Shown: in pieces, positions 50,947 to 63,127 of the stretch
How the letters are laid out: each line of letters opens with the position of its first letter
Position numbering within the stretch: position 1 is the stretch's first letter
The notes under the pieces: generated by a model
Told to the model about the DNA's origin: nothing
What the model saw: only the letters and a program-made list of their open reading frames with translations
Database searches by the model: none
Origin: Moringa oleifera
Lineage: Eukaryota > Streptophyta > Magnoliopsida > Brassicales > Moringaceae
Assembly (NCBI GenBank): GCA_021397835.1
Contig: JAJFZO010000344.1
Coordinates: 3,534,001-3,598,000 of the forward strand
Length of the DNA stretch: 64,000 bases
Reading direction: 5' to 3'
Position numbers and translations under genes: made by a program

Positions 50947-51174
50947 TTCCAGGCCGGCAAGGTAAGCAAATAGCAGTACCTGCTGTGGACGGCAAGAATC
51001 GATTACGGCCCAAATAATAGGGTTCGTTACGTAACTTGCGTTCCCTCTCTCTTTCTCTCTGTTCTCTCTCTTAATCGATTCGGAGTTTCTCGCTACGGTC
51101 TTGATTTGGCTTTACATGCAATAGATTTTTTTCCCTAAATTACGAAACTAAAATCGGAAATCAAAATCATAATA

Positions 51175-54100
51175 ATGCAGCGATTTGTTGACAACGTCCT
51201 CGCGGTCACCAAGGAGTGAGTCCTCTCTCTCTCTCTCTCGTTTTGGATGTACGGATTTGCAACGTAGATGTTTTACGCAATTTTTTTTTTTGTTTTTATT
51301 TTTTGTTTTGTCCGTGTTTTCAAAGTTCTGCATGCTGTTTAGATTGTATCGTTTTCCATTTTACATTATTTGATTTTAGTGATAATGAGGGCAGTTTCAA
51401 AATGGATCTTGTTGGTTGGTGTTATTGTGGCTGGGTTGTTTGGGGTGATTTATGCCTCTCTTTTTCTACCTTCTGTTTGCCATAATGATTCAAGACCCGT
51501 TGTGATTTCCCTTTGTTGAGGAATGTGTAATGTTGATTGGAAATATGAATTTCAGGATTTATTGGGTAATGTCAGAGTAGGTTTATGTACTTGTTTTCCA
51601 GCATTTGATGGAAATTTATCAACCATTTCAGTATGAAGTTAGCTTGAGCTCCTAAATGAAGGTGGAGCAGCTTTTGACATATTTACCTTTTCTTTTTCAT
51701 CCTTCAACATTGTGTTCTGCTGCTTTTTGGTGCTCTATGTTTATATCATCTGATGAACATGCTTCCATTGTATTGAAGAAATGCTTCAAGTTCAACTTTC
51801 AAAACACTCTGGGACTTACAGCTTCTGGTGTGTACATGACATAAATGGTGATTCAGGAGTTAGTGTGTCTTATCTTCTACTGAAGACACAAGTTGTTATG
51901 ATAGAAATTGATACATAGATGAAAGTTTTTGGATGTTTATGTTTAACTATGAGTATTATGCTAACCCATCTTAGAATGAGCTTGAGAGTCTTATATGAGA
52001 TCTGGTTAACACTAATCCCATACTCTTCTACTGGAGCCATTATTATTATTGTTATTATTGTTATTATTATTTCAAATAGTATAGGTTAGAGAACTACAAT
52101 ACAGAAAATCTAGTCTTACTATGACTTTTTAAATGAGAAACAATCTCCTTTGTCTGCTGTGAGAGCTAAGCACCAGCCATGTAGTAGACTTATTAACTAT
52201 TAGCATAGTTAGCGCGCTATATTATGATTTCCCTCAATTTTAGCAACTTAAGTAAAATTATACTGGCTTGTCTGCTAAGAACTCTATGGTGGAACAGTAA
52301 ACCTCTGATTTCCCCCAATAGCTGATAAAGTTGTGTGAAGAATGATATGCCTATAGGGTGTACTATTAATTGAACATAGAATGCCTTTTCTGCTAAAACC
52401 TATGGTGGAACATTTAGCCTTTGATGTCACTCAATCTTAGCTAATAAAATTGTATCAAGAATATTATGGATGATGGAGTGTATTATTCAATAATCCTAGA
52501 TTGGCTTATCTGCGGAGAACTATTGCAGAACAGTTAACGTCTTATTTCCTTCAATTTTTAGAAAATAAAATTATATCAAGAATATTATGCCTATTGGGAC
52601 GTACAATTAAACTTGGATTGACTTATCTCCTAAGAACTTTGATAAAACAATTACGGAATGTCTAACAGGTGGATTTGATCTTACCAAAGATGATGAGATT
52701 GTGAAATGTGAGTCATTATTGTCTTGGAAAGACTATTTGAGTTTGTCCGAAAGCAATTGATAAAGGACAGACCGAAACAGGTGGAATTAAAAGGGCAATA
52801 CTTGAGTGCCGCTCCTGGTATTTACATTGAGATAATGGAAAGGATATATTCGCTAAAGAATTTGAGTTCCTTATAATTAATGCCTCCTTAGCCAGGAAGT
52901 TTGCTGAGAGATGCTACTTGGAATGATTTTTGTAGTTCAGTTGGCTTAAACTTGCAATGGAGTCTGCTTCTGTCCCAGGGCTAATTTTATCATTTCTTTG
53001 GGATTAAGGCACTGAAAGTGGGATTACTGCACTTGTTAAGCATGTTATGGTGAATATAGATTATTCTTAAAAAGCGTCAGTTTTCCAATGACCTAACGTC
53101 ATGACATTAACATAGGCCAAACTCAAGTATTTACTTTATACTTTTTTGCATGGTAAGTAATTTCAGAGAACCATATCTTCTGTGCTGCAAATGGTCTTTG
53201 CAGCTCCATGGTAGTTGCAATACCCCTTTTCTCCCACATCCCTTTAATTATTTTTTCATTTTCCTTTCAGTAGCTAGTAGAAGTTAGATAGTTTTGGATT
53301 AGTTTCCTTGAGCTGCTTTGTTATTTGAACACTTTACACCAAATGAGCATTTGTTATATTTTGGAATTTAGTGCAGGTCAGTGAAGACATTTACTTATGA
53401 GTCGTTAAACAACATTGTGAGGCTGATAAATGGAGTGTCAGCACTTTTGTTGACCATTCTGCCTGGGAAGGCTTCTATTCTTGAAGGTATTCATGGCTGG
53501 GAGCTCAGACCAACTTTCCGTGGACCTCGTTTGCCCCGGTGGATGGAAAAGTAATGATTAAATCTTCAGTTCTATAGCCTGATTTGCTCATCAAAACATC
53601 GAAAGTTTAATTGCTGATGTTTCCGCTTCTTGTTGCTCATGATAGTGGGGTTTCCTCCTTCAACCAGTTCATCCATGAACTTTCTGTTGATTCTGATACT
53701 TCAAGCCTAGATTATTCTTCTGGAGAAGATAGTGATGGTATATATCCTGCATCACCCTCATCTCAAAGTTCGCGTGCCTCCCGAGCCAGTACTTCCTCCA
53801 AGTATGAAAGGCATAGGAAAGGATGGATCACATGCATGTTTTCGTGGATTTTGTTCCCTGCAAAGTTCCTGTTGGGGATACCTCTTCATCTGTTCCATTT
53901 ATCTTATGTTAGGGGCAGAAGAACTCCTTCAGGCCCAGGAAGCAGCCGGCCTGCTTCAAGACATACTATTCGAAGAGTGAATACCTTGAAGGACTATGTT
54001 TTACACCGCACCACTGACAGGAGACGTGGAGTCATAGAGGTTTCTGCAATAACTTGCCTATATTTGTTTCTAGGAGATTACATGTTGACTCTTCATTCAT

Positions 54101-57100
54101 TTCTGTTAATGTTTAACTGGGTAATGTTCAAGTCTCATTTAGTCATTTTTATGTTTTGATAACCAGGATCTTCATCTGGCAATTGAGATATTCATAGAGG
54201 CAATATTTGACTGTTTTCACAAGGCTGCACATTTTCTACTCTCTCCATTAGAAGCTTGTAGGACACTGTTGAGATGGATTTTATCTCCAAGGGGTGGCAC
54301 TACAGTATCTAATGGTGATAGTTTGGATTACTCTGTTCCCACAGCTACTCTTGGAGAGGATGACCCAGCTCTTACTGAAAGGAATACTACCTTTCGTCAA
54401 TCTCTCAACACGGATGCTAGGACATGTCAAGATGTCATAACAGAGCTTGGGTAAGGACAATACCGTTTCCTTTACCTCATTCTTTTTCTTTCTGGAATTC
54501 TGCTCGTCTTTTTCAGGTTTCTTATTCTTCTGTATGTCTTAGATACCCATATGAAGCTATTCATGTGACAACTTCTGATGGCTATGTCCTTCTCTTGGAA
54601 AGGATTCCAAGGTACAGTTGTTTTCCCCTTTGCTGCCAGATTATTACTTCATTTACATGGTATCTGATGCTTGCTGAGCAATGTTACAGACGCGATGCAC
54701 GGAAAGCTGTTTATTTACAGCATGGAGTTCTCGATTCATCTATGGGGTGAGATATTTTCCATAATTTGTTTGTGAATCATGTATCAATTAGTTCTTTTAT
54801 ATTTTAGAATGAAGACGTGTTACTTTTTTGTATTTAGGAAGACAAGAGATTTCCTTTTCCGGTGGCTATGTTACCCTTCTCTAATGACCTCGTTTGTTGC
54901 TCTTGACTGCAATTTGTGATCAGGGCGCCAAGCCCTGGCAAGGTTCTTCACTTGGCATTGTTTGCTAAATTTATACTGTCTGCTGTCTAATATATAGCTA
55001 CAGCTTGCACCCAGAAAAAAAAAAAAAAGAGAAGAAAATACTAGTAGGTTTAATGTCTTAGTAATTTATATAATATAACTCAAAATTCCATTTTAGTTTA
55101 ATTCCAAGGCCATCATAATGGTTAGTAAATATTTGGAAATCCTTAGAAAATACTATTTTTGTTCCTGTTCTATACAGTTGTTAGAATTGATTAGCACTCA
55201 AAACTAATGTATTTTTCAGTAAACTTTTCCTTGATGCAATTGGTTTGGTTACTGTATTCAAGATATGGGTATAAGGAAACTGTGGTAGACTAAATTGGGT
55301 TGACTTAATTGGTCTGTTGTGTATGGCTGCATGCCAAAGAAGGTGTATGCTAATGTTGTTAACAAGTATTACATTTTGACAACTAATAAAGTGGATGCGT
55401 CCCACCCCTCACCTTTGAAAGAGTCGGAAAAAGAGCTTACACTAGGGCATATGGCATTCATGTCACAGTAAAAACATTTCTACATAGAGATGAAGTTAAA
55501 GATCATGAGAAAAACAGGGTACATTGCACCTAAAAATTGTACTGGACCAAGAACGAGCACTAGGCTTCTTCACAAACTTGAACAAATCTATGCCACAAGA
55601 ATTTAAACAAGTAAAGTTGAAAATTTGGTACTACTTTCCTCTTCTTGCAGATAATTATTTTAATTATCTAAGTTCCAAATTGTGCACTCATTCTGATCCC
55701 GGTTAAACCTTTTTCTTCTCAGAATGTATTATTTTTTATAATATCTTTATAGTCTGATTTGAGTCTACTTGTTTAATGCTCATACTTGCGAGGTCTGGAC
55801 ATTTGTTTTTCTTTTTTTTTTGGTTGACAATGGGTATTTTAGAGATTATGCAATGCATTAAGTACTTCACATAATTTATGTCCTTTGCAACTTCTGGATT
55901 CTTATACATATATACGTACAATATTTATGAATAATACATACACACACATAAATATGTATATATACACGACATGTTTTCCAAGGGATTTCTTAACTATGAG
56001 TTATTTTTTTCTTGTTTTTAAATCTCCCCTTAACAAGATTTATGTCAAATTTTAATGCTTTTACTTAACAATCCTCTTTTTCAGCACCAAAAGGGCTTGG
56101 GGAATGTTAGAACTCCATTTTATCCCGATTCCTTTTGGAAATTAGTGTGTTGTGAATTAAACTAGATCTGCATCTGTATCTTCTAGTGAGAACTAATGCT
56201 TAGTTGTTTGAAAATTGCTACTCTACGTCCTTATGTATCTTATCAAGAAACATCAACCTATGTCCTATGTAGTCTCAAATTTGAGGCTTCCATGTCATGT
56301 ACAACCGGCACGTATCTTATTCTCTTCTCATGGCATTTCATGATAATGCACCTTCGTCAAATTTGATTTTACCCAAAGTAAACCATTAGATCTTTCAACT
56401 GTGTACGCATGCTGATATCTAGGTGGAAATCCTCTTCCTATGTGTTTGCTTTTTATTGTCAACTCATAAATGACATTTGTAAACTGTACATCCAGTCTTT
56501 TTGTGTTGTGAAAATGAAGTTGTAATGTCAAAAAAGAATCAGCAGATTATGTATACTGTATGCATATTTTTCAGATCATTTTGTAAAATTGGTACCTACC
56601 GACCCTCTTTCCCATCTTAAGTTATTTTTCCTCAATAATAACTGTGTGGTTAGCTACAACTGCTGTAACTTTTGTTTTTACTTTGTAATTGTTAAATATT
56701 TATATGATCTTTTATTACTTCTATTCATGTTCTTATGAGTTGCATTTTTCAGGTGGGTGTCTAATGGAATTGTTGGTTCCCCAGCTTTTGCAGCCTATGA
56801 TAAAGGTTCATGACTAGGGAATATTTTCAGTTTTCTAATTCATCACATTATCACATTACAGAGCAATGTCAATGTTATATTCCTTACCTTGGCAGGCTAT
56901 GATGTTTTCCTTGGGAACTTCCGTGGTTTAGTATCAAGAGAACATGTGGACAAAAAAATCTCCTCGAGACAGTAAGTCCACATCATAAATTCTTAATATC
57001 AGATTATGCTATTGATTAATTGTATCTCAATAAATATTTTGGGAAATAAAGTTTGGATATTTTATCAGAAGCTTTGTGCTTTTCTGATAAACATTTTGCT

Positions 57101-58088
57101 TATTGTGGAAGTAAGTTCCTACTGCTCAAGTCATTGAATAGTATTCATCTGTTGCAGGTACTGGCGGTATTCTATCAATGAGCATGGAACTGAAGATATT
57201 CCAGCAATGATAGAGAAGATTCATCAAGTTAAAACTTCTGAACTTAAAATCTGTCAGCCTGATTCTGAGGAAGAAACAACTGAAGATCAGCCATACAAAC
57301 TTTGTACAATCTGCCATAGTTTGGGAGGGGCTGCAATGCTGATGTATGTTATAACAAGACGGATTGAAGAGAAGCCCCATAGGCTATCAAGATTGGTTTT
57401 ACTGTCACCTGCTGGCTTCCATGATGACTCTACCCTAGCATTCACAGTGGCTGAGTATGTATTCCTTATGTTGACTCCCATTTTGGCACCACTTGTGCCT
57501 GGCTTCTATATACCAACACGATTCTTCCGCATGCTGCTGAACAAGTTGGCCCGAGACTTCCATAACTATCCTGCTGTTGGGGGTTTGGTTCAAACCTTAA
57601 TGAGTTATGTTGTTGGTGGAGACAGCTCAAATTGGGTTGGAGTTTTAGGGCTGCCACACTATAACATGAATGACATGCCAGGAGTTTCTTTCCGCGTAGT
57701 ACACCACCTTGCGCAGCTTAAACATTCAGGAAAATTTAGAATGTATGACTATGGGAATGCATATGCAAACATGGAGATATATGGAACTCCAGAACCATTG
57801 GACTTGGGTGAGCATTATGGATTCATAGATGTCCCTGTTGATCTAGTTGCCGGACGAAAAGACAATATAATTCGGTCTTCAATGGTGATGAAGCATTACA
57901 AGTTAATGAAGGATGCAGGTGTGGATGTGTCATACAGTGAATTTGAGTATGCCCACTTGGACTTCACATTTTCCCATCATGAAGAACTCTTGGCCTACGT
58001 GATGTCGCGATTGGTGCTTGTGGAGCCCAGTCCAAATGAAAAGCAGCAATCTAATCAGAAAGCCATGAAGTTGAAGAAGAAAGGATAG
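51175..58088 (+). CDS. Alpha/beta-hydrolase, acid-lipase-like membrane protein
   Basis: A plant member of the AB-hydrolase-associated lipase family (steryl ester / triacylglycerol lipase-like); substrate unknown. Nine exons: 51175-51215, 53377-53550, 53646-54039, 54167-54450, 54543-54611, 54690-54746, 56753-56805, 56896-56971, 57158-58088; 2079 nt, 692 aa. The N-terminal half is plant-specific: a Ser-rich acidic patch (about 80-120), a hydrophobic segment at about 131-160 (GWITCMFSWILFPAKFLLG) likely to associate with membrane, and an amphipathic region. The lipase part starts near YPYEAIHVTTSDGYVLLLERIP (about 298-319), with LQHGVLDSS as the oxyanion region and DVFLGNFRG. The catalytic triad is probably S437 in CHSLGG, D618 in AGRKDN and H649 in YAHLDF. 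The nucleophile elbow has Cys instead of the usual Gly at its first position. Introns 1 and 6 each exceed 2 kb. Confidence 0.93.
52140..52660. repeat. Degenerate ~118-bp tandem repeat in lipase intron 1
   Basis: Successive copies start at 52263, 52381, 52501 and 52618, a period of 117-120 bp, with a partial copy before the first and a truncated last one. Shared blocks in order: 'ttg(g)cttatctgctaagaac', 'ggtggaaca', 'gatttccctcaatttta', 'aaaattgtatcaagaatatt' and 'atgcctat.ggg.gta'. Copies are diverged by about a fifth to a quarter by eye. The repeat is non-coding and wholly intronic. Confidence 0.85.
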
Positions 58089-58930
58089 ATTAGCACTTAA
58101 TGATGAAAGAAACATTAAAGCCATGCACTTCCATTGTTTTTGCTTGTGGAAGGTTCCTGCATGCATGTTGTATATTAGATAGACATTGTTGTTGTATAAT
58201 GCAAGAATCATGAAAACATCTTTGGCTTCATTGTAATTATTGATATAGCTTCATATAAGCGATAGCTAGATTCTGATGAGATTGTCCAGCGGAGATCTGG
58301 ACGAATTGGGCTCTATCATCAAGAACCCATGTGTACTTTGCAGGAGCCACAGGTTTCCATAAAATATGGTGTTTGTAACCTTAATTTGAAGGAGTTTTTC
58401 AAATCTTTGTCACTTACAAATTCTTCCATACACGGCAAAACAGATCTAGAGTTTCTTTAACCTCGCCAGGTCAATGGGGATCCGCATGCTAGCTCCGTGC
58501 CTTTAGATAAAGCGTTTTAGCTGTTGTCAGTTACTCCCATAAACTTCCCTTGCGAAAATGGGCATGTAGCAGGAATCCTCTCTCCAGGTGGAGTGGCCTT
58601 TCTTTTTGAGATACCTGACAACAAGAGTTGATTGCATTAGAAGAGAACTCACGAGGCTGTAAAATTTGGAGCCTGAACAGAGTAGAAACCAGACAATTAG
58701 CAGTAAAAGATAGTCACAGAGAGCTCAGTTTCTGTGTAGCTGCTGTTTGATCCCACTACTATTGGACAAATTATACTGGATGATACCTTGTCAATTGTCA
58801 TTAAGCTCCTGCAATTTAATTTTCTATGGTTCTATGAAGGATATTCCACCCATTGTTTCTCCAACAAAGATTTTAACGTCAATGTGTTCGATTGTAGGAT
58901 TTTCATATATTTTCTGCACTACTAAATGAG
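58089..58930. other. Lipase 3' UTR and adjoining sequence
   Basis: The lipase 3' UTR runs to about 58.25 kb. The following 650 bases keep near-average composition. I find no recognisable protein on either strand; it may be an extended UTR or a non-coding transcript. Confidence 0.5.
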
Positions 58931-60822
58931 AAACCATTTTTTTTAAAATTTTTTTCTGGTGGGATGAATTTTTTTTTTTAAATGCTCAAAAGCCTATTAT
59001 CACTTAGACATATGAATGAATTGATAACTTAGTAAAAGAGGATAAAAGATTTTATTTATATAATTAGTAAAATAAGTTAACTCAATTTTAATTTCATAAA
59101 AATTTTCAAATAGAGTCATTATAGAAAAAGAGGATAAAAGATGAGTGTTTGATATATATATATACATATATAAAATATCCGATCAGAAAAACAAAAAAAA
59201 AATGAACCATATTGTTGACTTTAAGTAGCTAGCATGAATAATGTGACCCAACAAAGACAAAAAAAAAAAAAGTTAATTTATTCTTAAGAATTTTATTAAG
59301 AAACTAAATATATTTTTATTTATAAAAACTTGGAAAGATAGAATTTGTTGATTATGTCAATGTTGTAAATGTAAAGAAATTCTACAAAACAATACAAAGC
59401 TGTTGAAATGCTTATAAATTATCCTAAAATTATATTAATGCTCGGTGTAAAGAAATTATCATTGCATGTAATTGAATTTAGTTGTGGTGCCCCTGCTTGC
59501 TGTTTCTTAACAAAAATCCAAATGCTTCACATAAAGTCTCTTCTGTGAAGAGAGTCACATTAAAACCGCCACTAAAATTTTAAAAAAATTATAAAAATAC
59601 CATTAAAAAACTATTTTTTATTTATATTTTTTATTCTTGTGAGATGCAAGAACATGCAAACTTAAAATAAAATTATTATTATTATTATTATTATTATTAT
59701 TTTCACAGGTGCAATTAAGTGTCTCTATATACTCTTTTACATGTTTGCCACAGCTATGTTACACAAAATCAAGAATTTTACTAACATAAATCCAAAGAGG
59801 TTTTTGGTAAAATTAAATTTCAACTGTATATAAGTTAAATATAAATAATTATATTTTAATATAAATTGTTATAGATATATAATTATGTAATATATTTTAT
59901 AATATTTGTCATGAATATTATGATAGATGTTTATTCATATTGAAGGTACATATTTTAACTTTTTCATATTCGGAACAAATAGAATATGAGAAAAAAAAGA
60001 TAATTATTTTTTTATTATCATATTATATGTTTTTTTTAATTTTTTATATTATATTAAGGTATGTTTACTGATAAAAAACATGTATAAGAATTAAAGTGAA
60101 AAAAATCAGAATAAACAGTAATTAAAATAAATTGTTTACTTAAGTTTTTAGGAATCAAAATTAGAATTACCCTCACATGGTTACCTCAACCCACGGGAAA
60201 AAAAAAAAGGTAGTTATAAAAGTGGATTTTCATGATTTTAAAAGTATAAAAAATGACAATGCAAAAAATGGTATATTTATTACACAATTTTTGAATTATT
60301 AAAAAAGAAATATTTTTTAATATTCATTAAAATATTTTTTTATTATACAAATGTAAAACAGAAATCTAGTAAAATAATACTTTATTTTAATCAATTATTT
60401 TTAAAATAGTTATTTAATATTTAAAAATTCATATTTTTTTCATGATTTTTAAGAAATCATGAAAACATTTAACTACATAATAATTTAAAATTATATACTA
60501 TTTTTAAAAATATATTTTGCAATTTAAAATTCATATATTTTTATAATAGTAAAGAATCATAAAACTATTATACTATTATATTAAATAGTATTTAATTATT
60601 TTTAATTTAATATTTTTGCTATTTTAATTTCAAAGCCTTTTTCATAATTGTTAAATAACTATGAAGAAGAATTGATAATATATATATATTTTAAATTTTG
60701 TATTTTTTTATAAAATAATAATTTTATAATTAAATATAATATAAATAAATAAATTATAATTTTATAAAATAAAGATAAAAATATAAAGTAATATTAATAA
60801 AAATAATAACAATAATTTTCTA

Positions 60823-60853
<31 letters not shown>

Positions 60854-60859
<6 letters not shown>

Positions 60860-61630
60860 AAAATATATACATCACATCAAATTTTTTTCCAAATTACACA
60901 AACTTACAAAGTAACATTAGTAAACTTGTCTATTACATAGTAAACTTACCAAATATTTCGTTAACGCACCTTTATATACATAAACCAACCAGCCATCACA
61001 TTAACATATATAAAACATTAATTATTAATTTCTCTAAGAAAACACCGATATACACATAGATATAACAAAAAACAAATGAAATAAACCTATCAATTTCATT
61101 AAAATACCAACATATACATAGATTAATAAATTAACCATCACATAAACATACACATAATCAACACATCAATAATTTTATCAATAATCTAACATTCCAATAA
61201 TTTTATGAATAAAGCAATGCACCAACACTCCAATAATTTCATAAATAAACTAATACTCTAATCTACATAAACCAAAAAATATATGTGCATCAAATCTTTC
61301 TCAAATCACCAAACTTACAAACTAACATATATTATTAAACATATCCGTTTAATAATAAACATATATATTCTATTAACACACGCGCGCGCACACACACATA
61401 TATATGTTGGTGTTTCGATGTATTAGAGAAAGAATTGATGTTTTATATGTATGTTAATACACCGAAAAAACAACAAATTAACCATCACATAAATATATAT
61501 ACATAAGCTATTAATAAACCAACACATCGATAATTTTCATCACCAAATCAATACTCCAATGATTCTACAAACAAACTAAGGCACAAGCACTCTAACAATA
61601 TCACAAACAAACCAATTCTACAATAATTTT
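60854..61630. repeat. Diverged ~0.4-kb direct repeat, satellite-like
   Basis: Sequence at about 60854 ('ataaaccaaaatatata' then 'catcaaat' and 'aaacttacaaa.taacat') recurs at about 61264 in the same order. The following part near 61125 ('ttaaccatcacataaa', 'caacacatc.ataattttatca', 'aacactccaat') recurs near 61480-61600. The offset is roughly 350-410 bp because of indels. It looks like two units of an old tandem repeat. Confidence 0.55.
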
Positions 61631-63016
61631 TCATCATCATTTCTTCCATCATAACACAATTTTAAAAATAAAAACATAATGAATCATAATTGTCATTGAA
61701 AGAAATATTCATAGATTTATCCAACAAATGAAGAAAAATTAATTTGTAAATCAAAATTATTTTTACAATACAAGTTAAAATACAAATGACTACAATTTCT
61801 GAAATCTATAATGTCTTTACAGAATTTCAAGTTCGAGTTCTATACTTTTACCTGAACTCTAACATGATACTTTATATCAATTGTTCAAGTTCCTGTCTAA
61901 CATCGTTAAGCTTAGACTAGGTGTAGGTATCAATGTCCATAAGTTGTATATATAAAATTAAAAAAATTTAGTATAATTAGAATTCACAATAGTGTTGTAT
62001 TAATTTAAATTAAATAATTACTTAATAACTCACTATTTTCAAGTATGAAACATCAATGTTACATCGGGTGGTAATATTTTTCATAAACTTCATTACTTAG
62101 TATCCATACATGGTTGAAAAACTAATGCGAACATTACATAATATAATTCAAATGCCATATATTATCGAAAAAATAAATTTAATACCACATATAGTTTTAA
62201 TTATACATACTTTAGCAATAGTAGTTTTGAAATTTCATTTGATACTCGACGACATGTCTACTGCCAAGAATTTGAAAAAATCCAAAAATAAAAAATAATC
62301 ATAAATCTTGAAAACCTAATTACCAATATAAGTAAAAATAATTTAATTAACGTGAATACGAGGACATTCAACTCAGATCAGGAATCATGTCTCAAAGCAT
62401 TGAAAACTGTGTATGCGAATTCTTTGGGCTCGATTATTACTAACAACTAATGTGTCTTACATTACTAAGCAAGTTAAACTGTTTTGTATTGAAGTAATAC
62501 AATTAAAAATTAAGTAAATACTTATGTGATGTTAAACAAGAAGAACACTACTCCTCCGTCACATGGTTACACCACTAGCTCTTTTATCATTCTACCACTT
62601 CTAACATATACTAGCGATCTATCAAGGAACTTATGTTTTATATCAGATATGTTATAGAGATCCTAGCATAGTGCTTTATATCATCAATCCTTTTATCATA
62701 TCCATGTAATGCAAAACAATTCTAGTAATAAGTTTAGGGAAAAAACATAATGAATCCAAAAGATTTTGAGCAATGATTTTGGATAAATTAAGCTTTTAAA
62801 TATACTTTTGATTTACAATCAAGATGCGCCAGAACGTTTATTTTATAAAATTAATTCTCATTGTATTTCAAAATCATATAGGACAGTTACTAAGAATGAT
62901 AATCATTAAACAATAAATAAAAGTTAATTATTACTAGAAGTAAGATGATGAAAAAGGGAGCTAGAAGCAAAAGATGGAAAGAAACCATACATGTAAGGGA
63001 AATTGAAAAAGAAATT

Positions 63017-63127
63017 ACCTAATCTATTTTCTTTATTTATGATTGAGCGAAAAGCTTTCGCCTCATGCACTATTTTACGTCTCTTTCTCTTATTCTTCTT
63101 ATTCATCCCAAGAATAGAATCAACCAT
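63017..63127 (-). other. Possible isolated first exon, unrecognised
   Basis: From ATG at 63127 on the minus strand, 37 codons read MVDSILGMNKKNKRKRRKIV and continue to ENRL. They have a strongly basic, nuclear-signal-like run, and end at a good splice donor (G|GTAATT at about 63016). I found no convincing second exon downstream to 62.4 kb, and the flanks are AT-rich. It may be a gene fragment or chance. Confidence 0.2.

Noticed and set aside
58273..58300. TGATGAG that could be a C box of a snoRNA
   Set aside because: There is no D box (CTGA) or terminal stem at the right distance.
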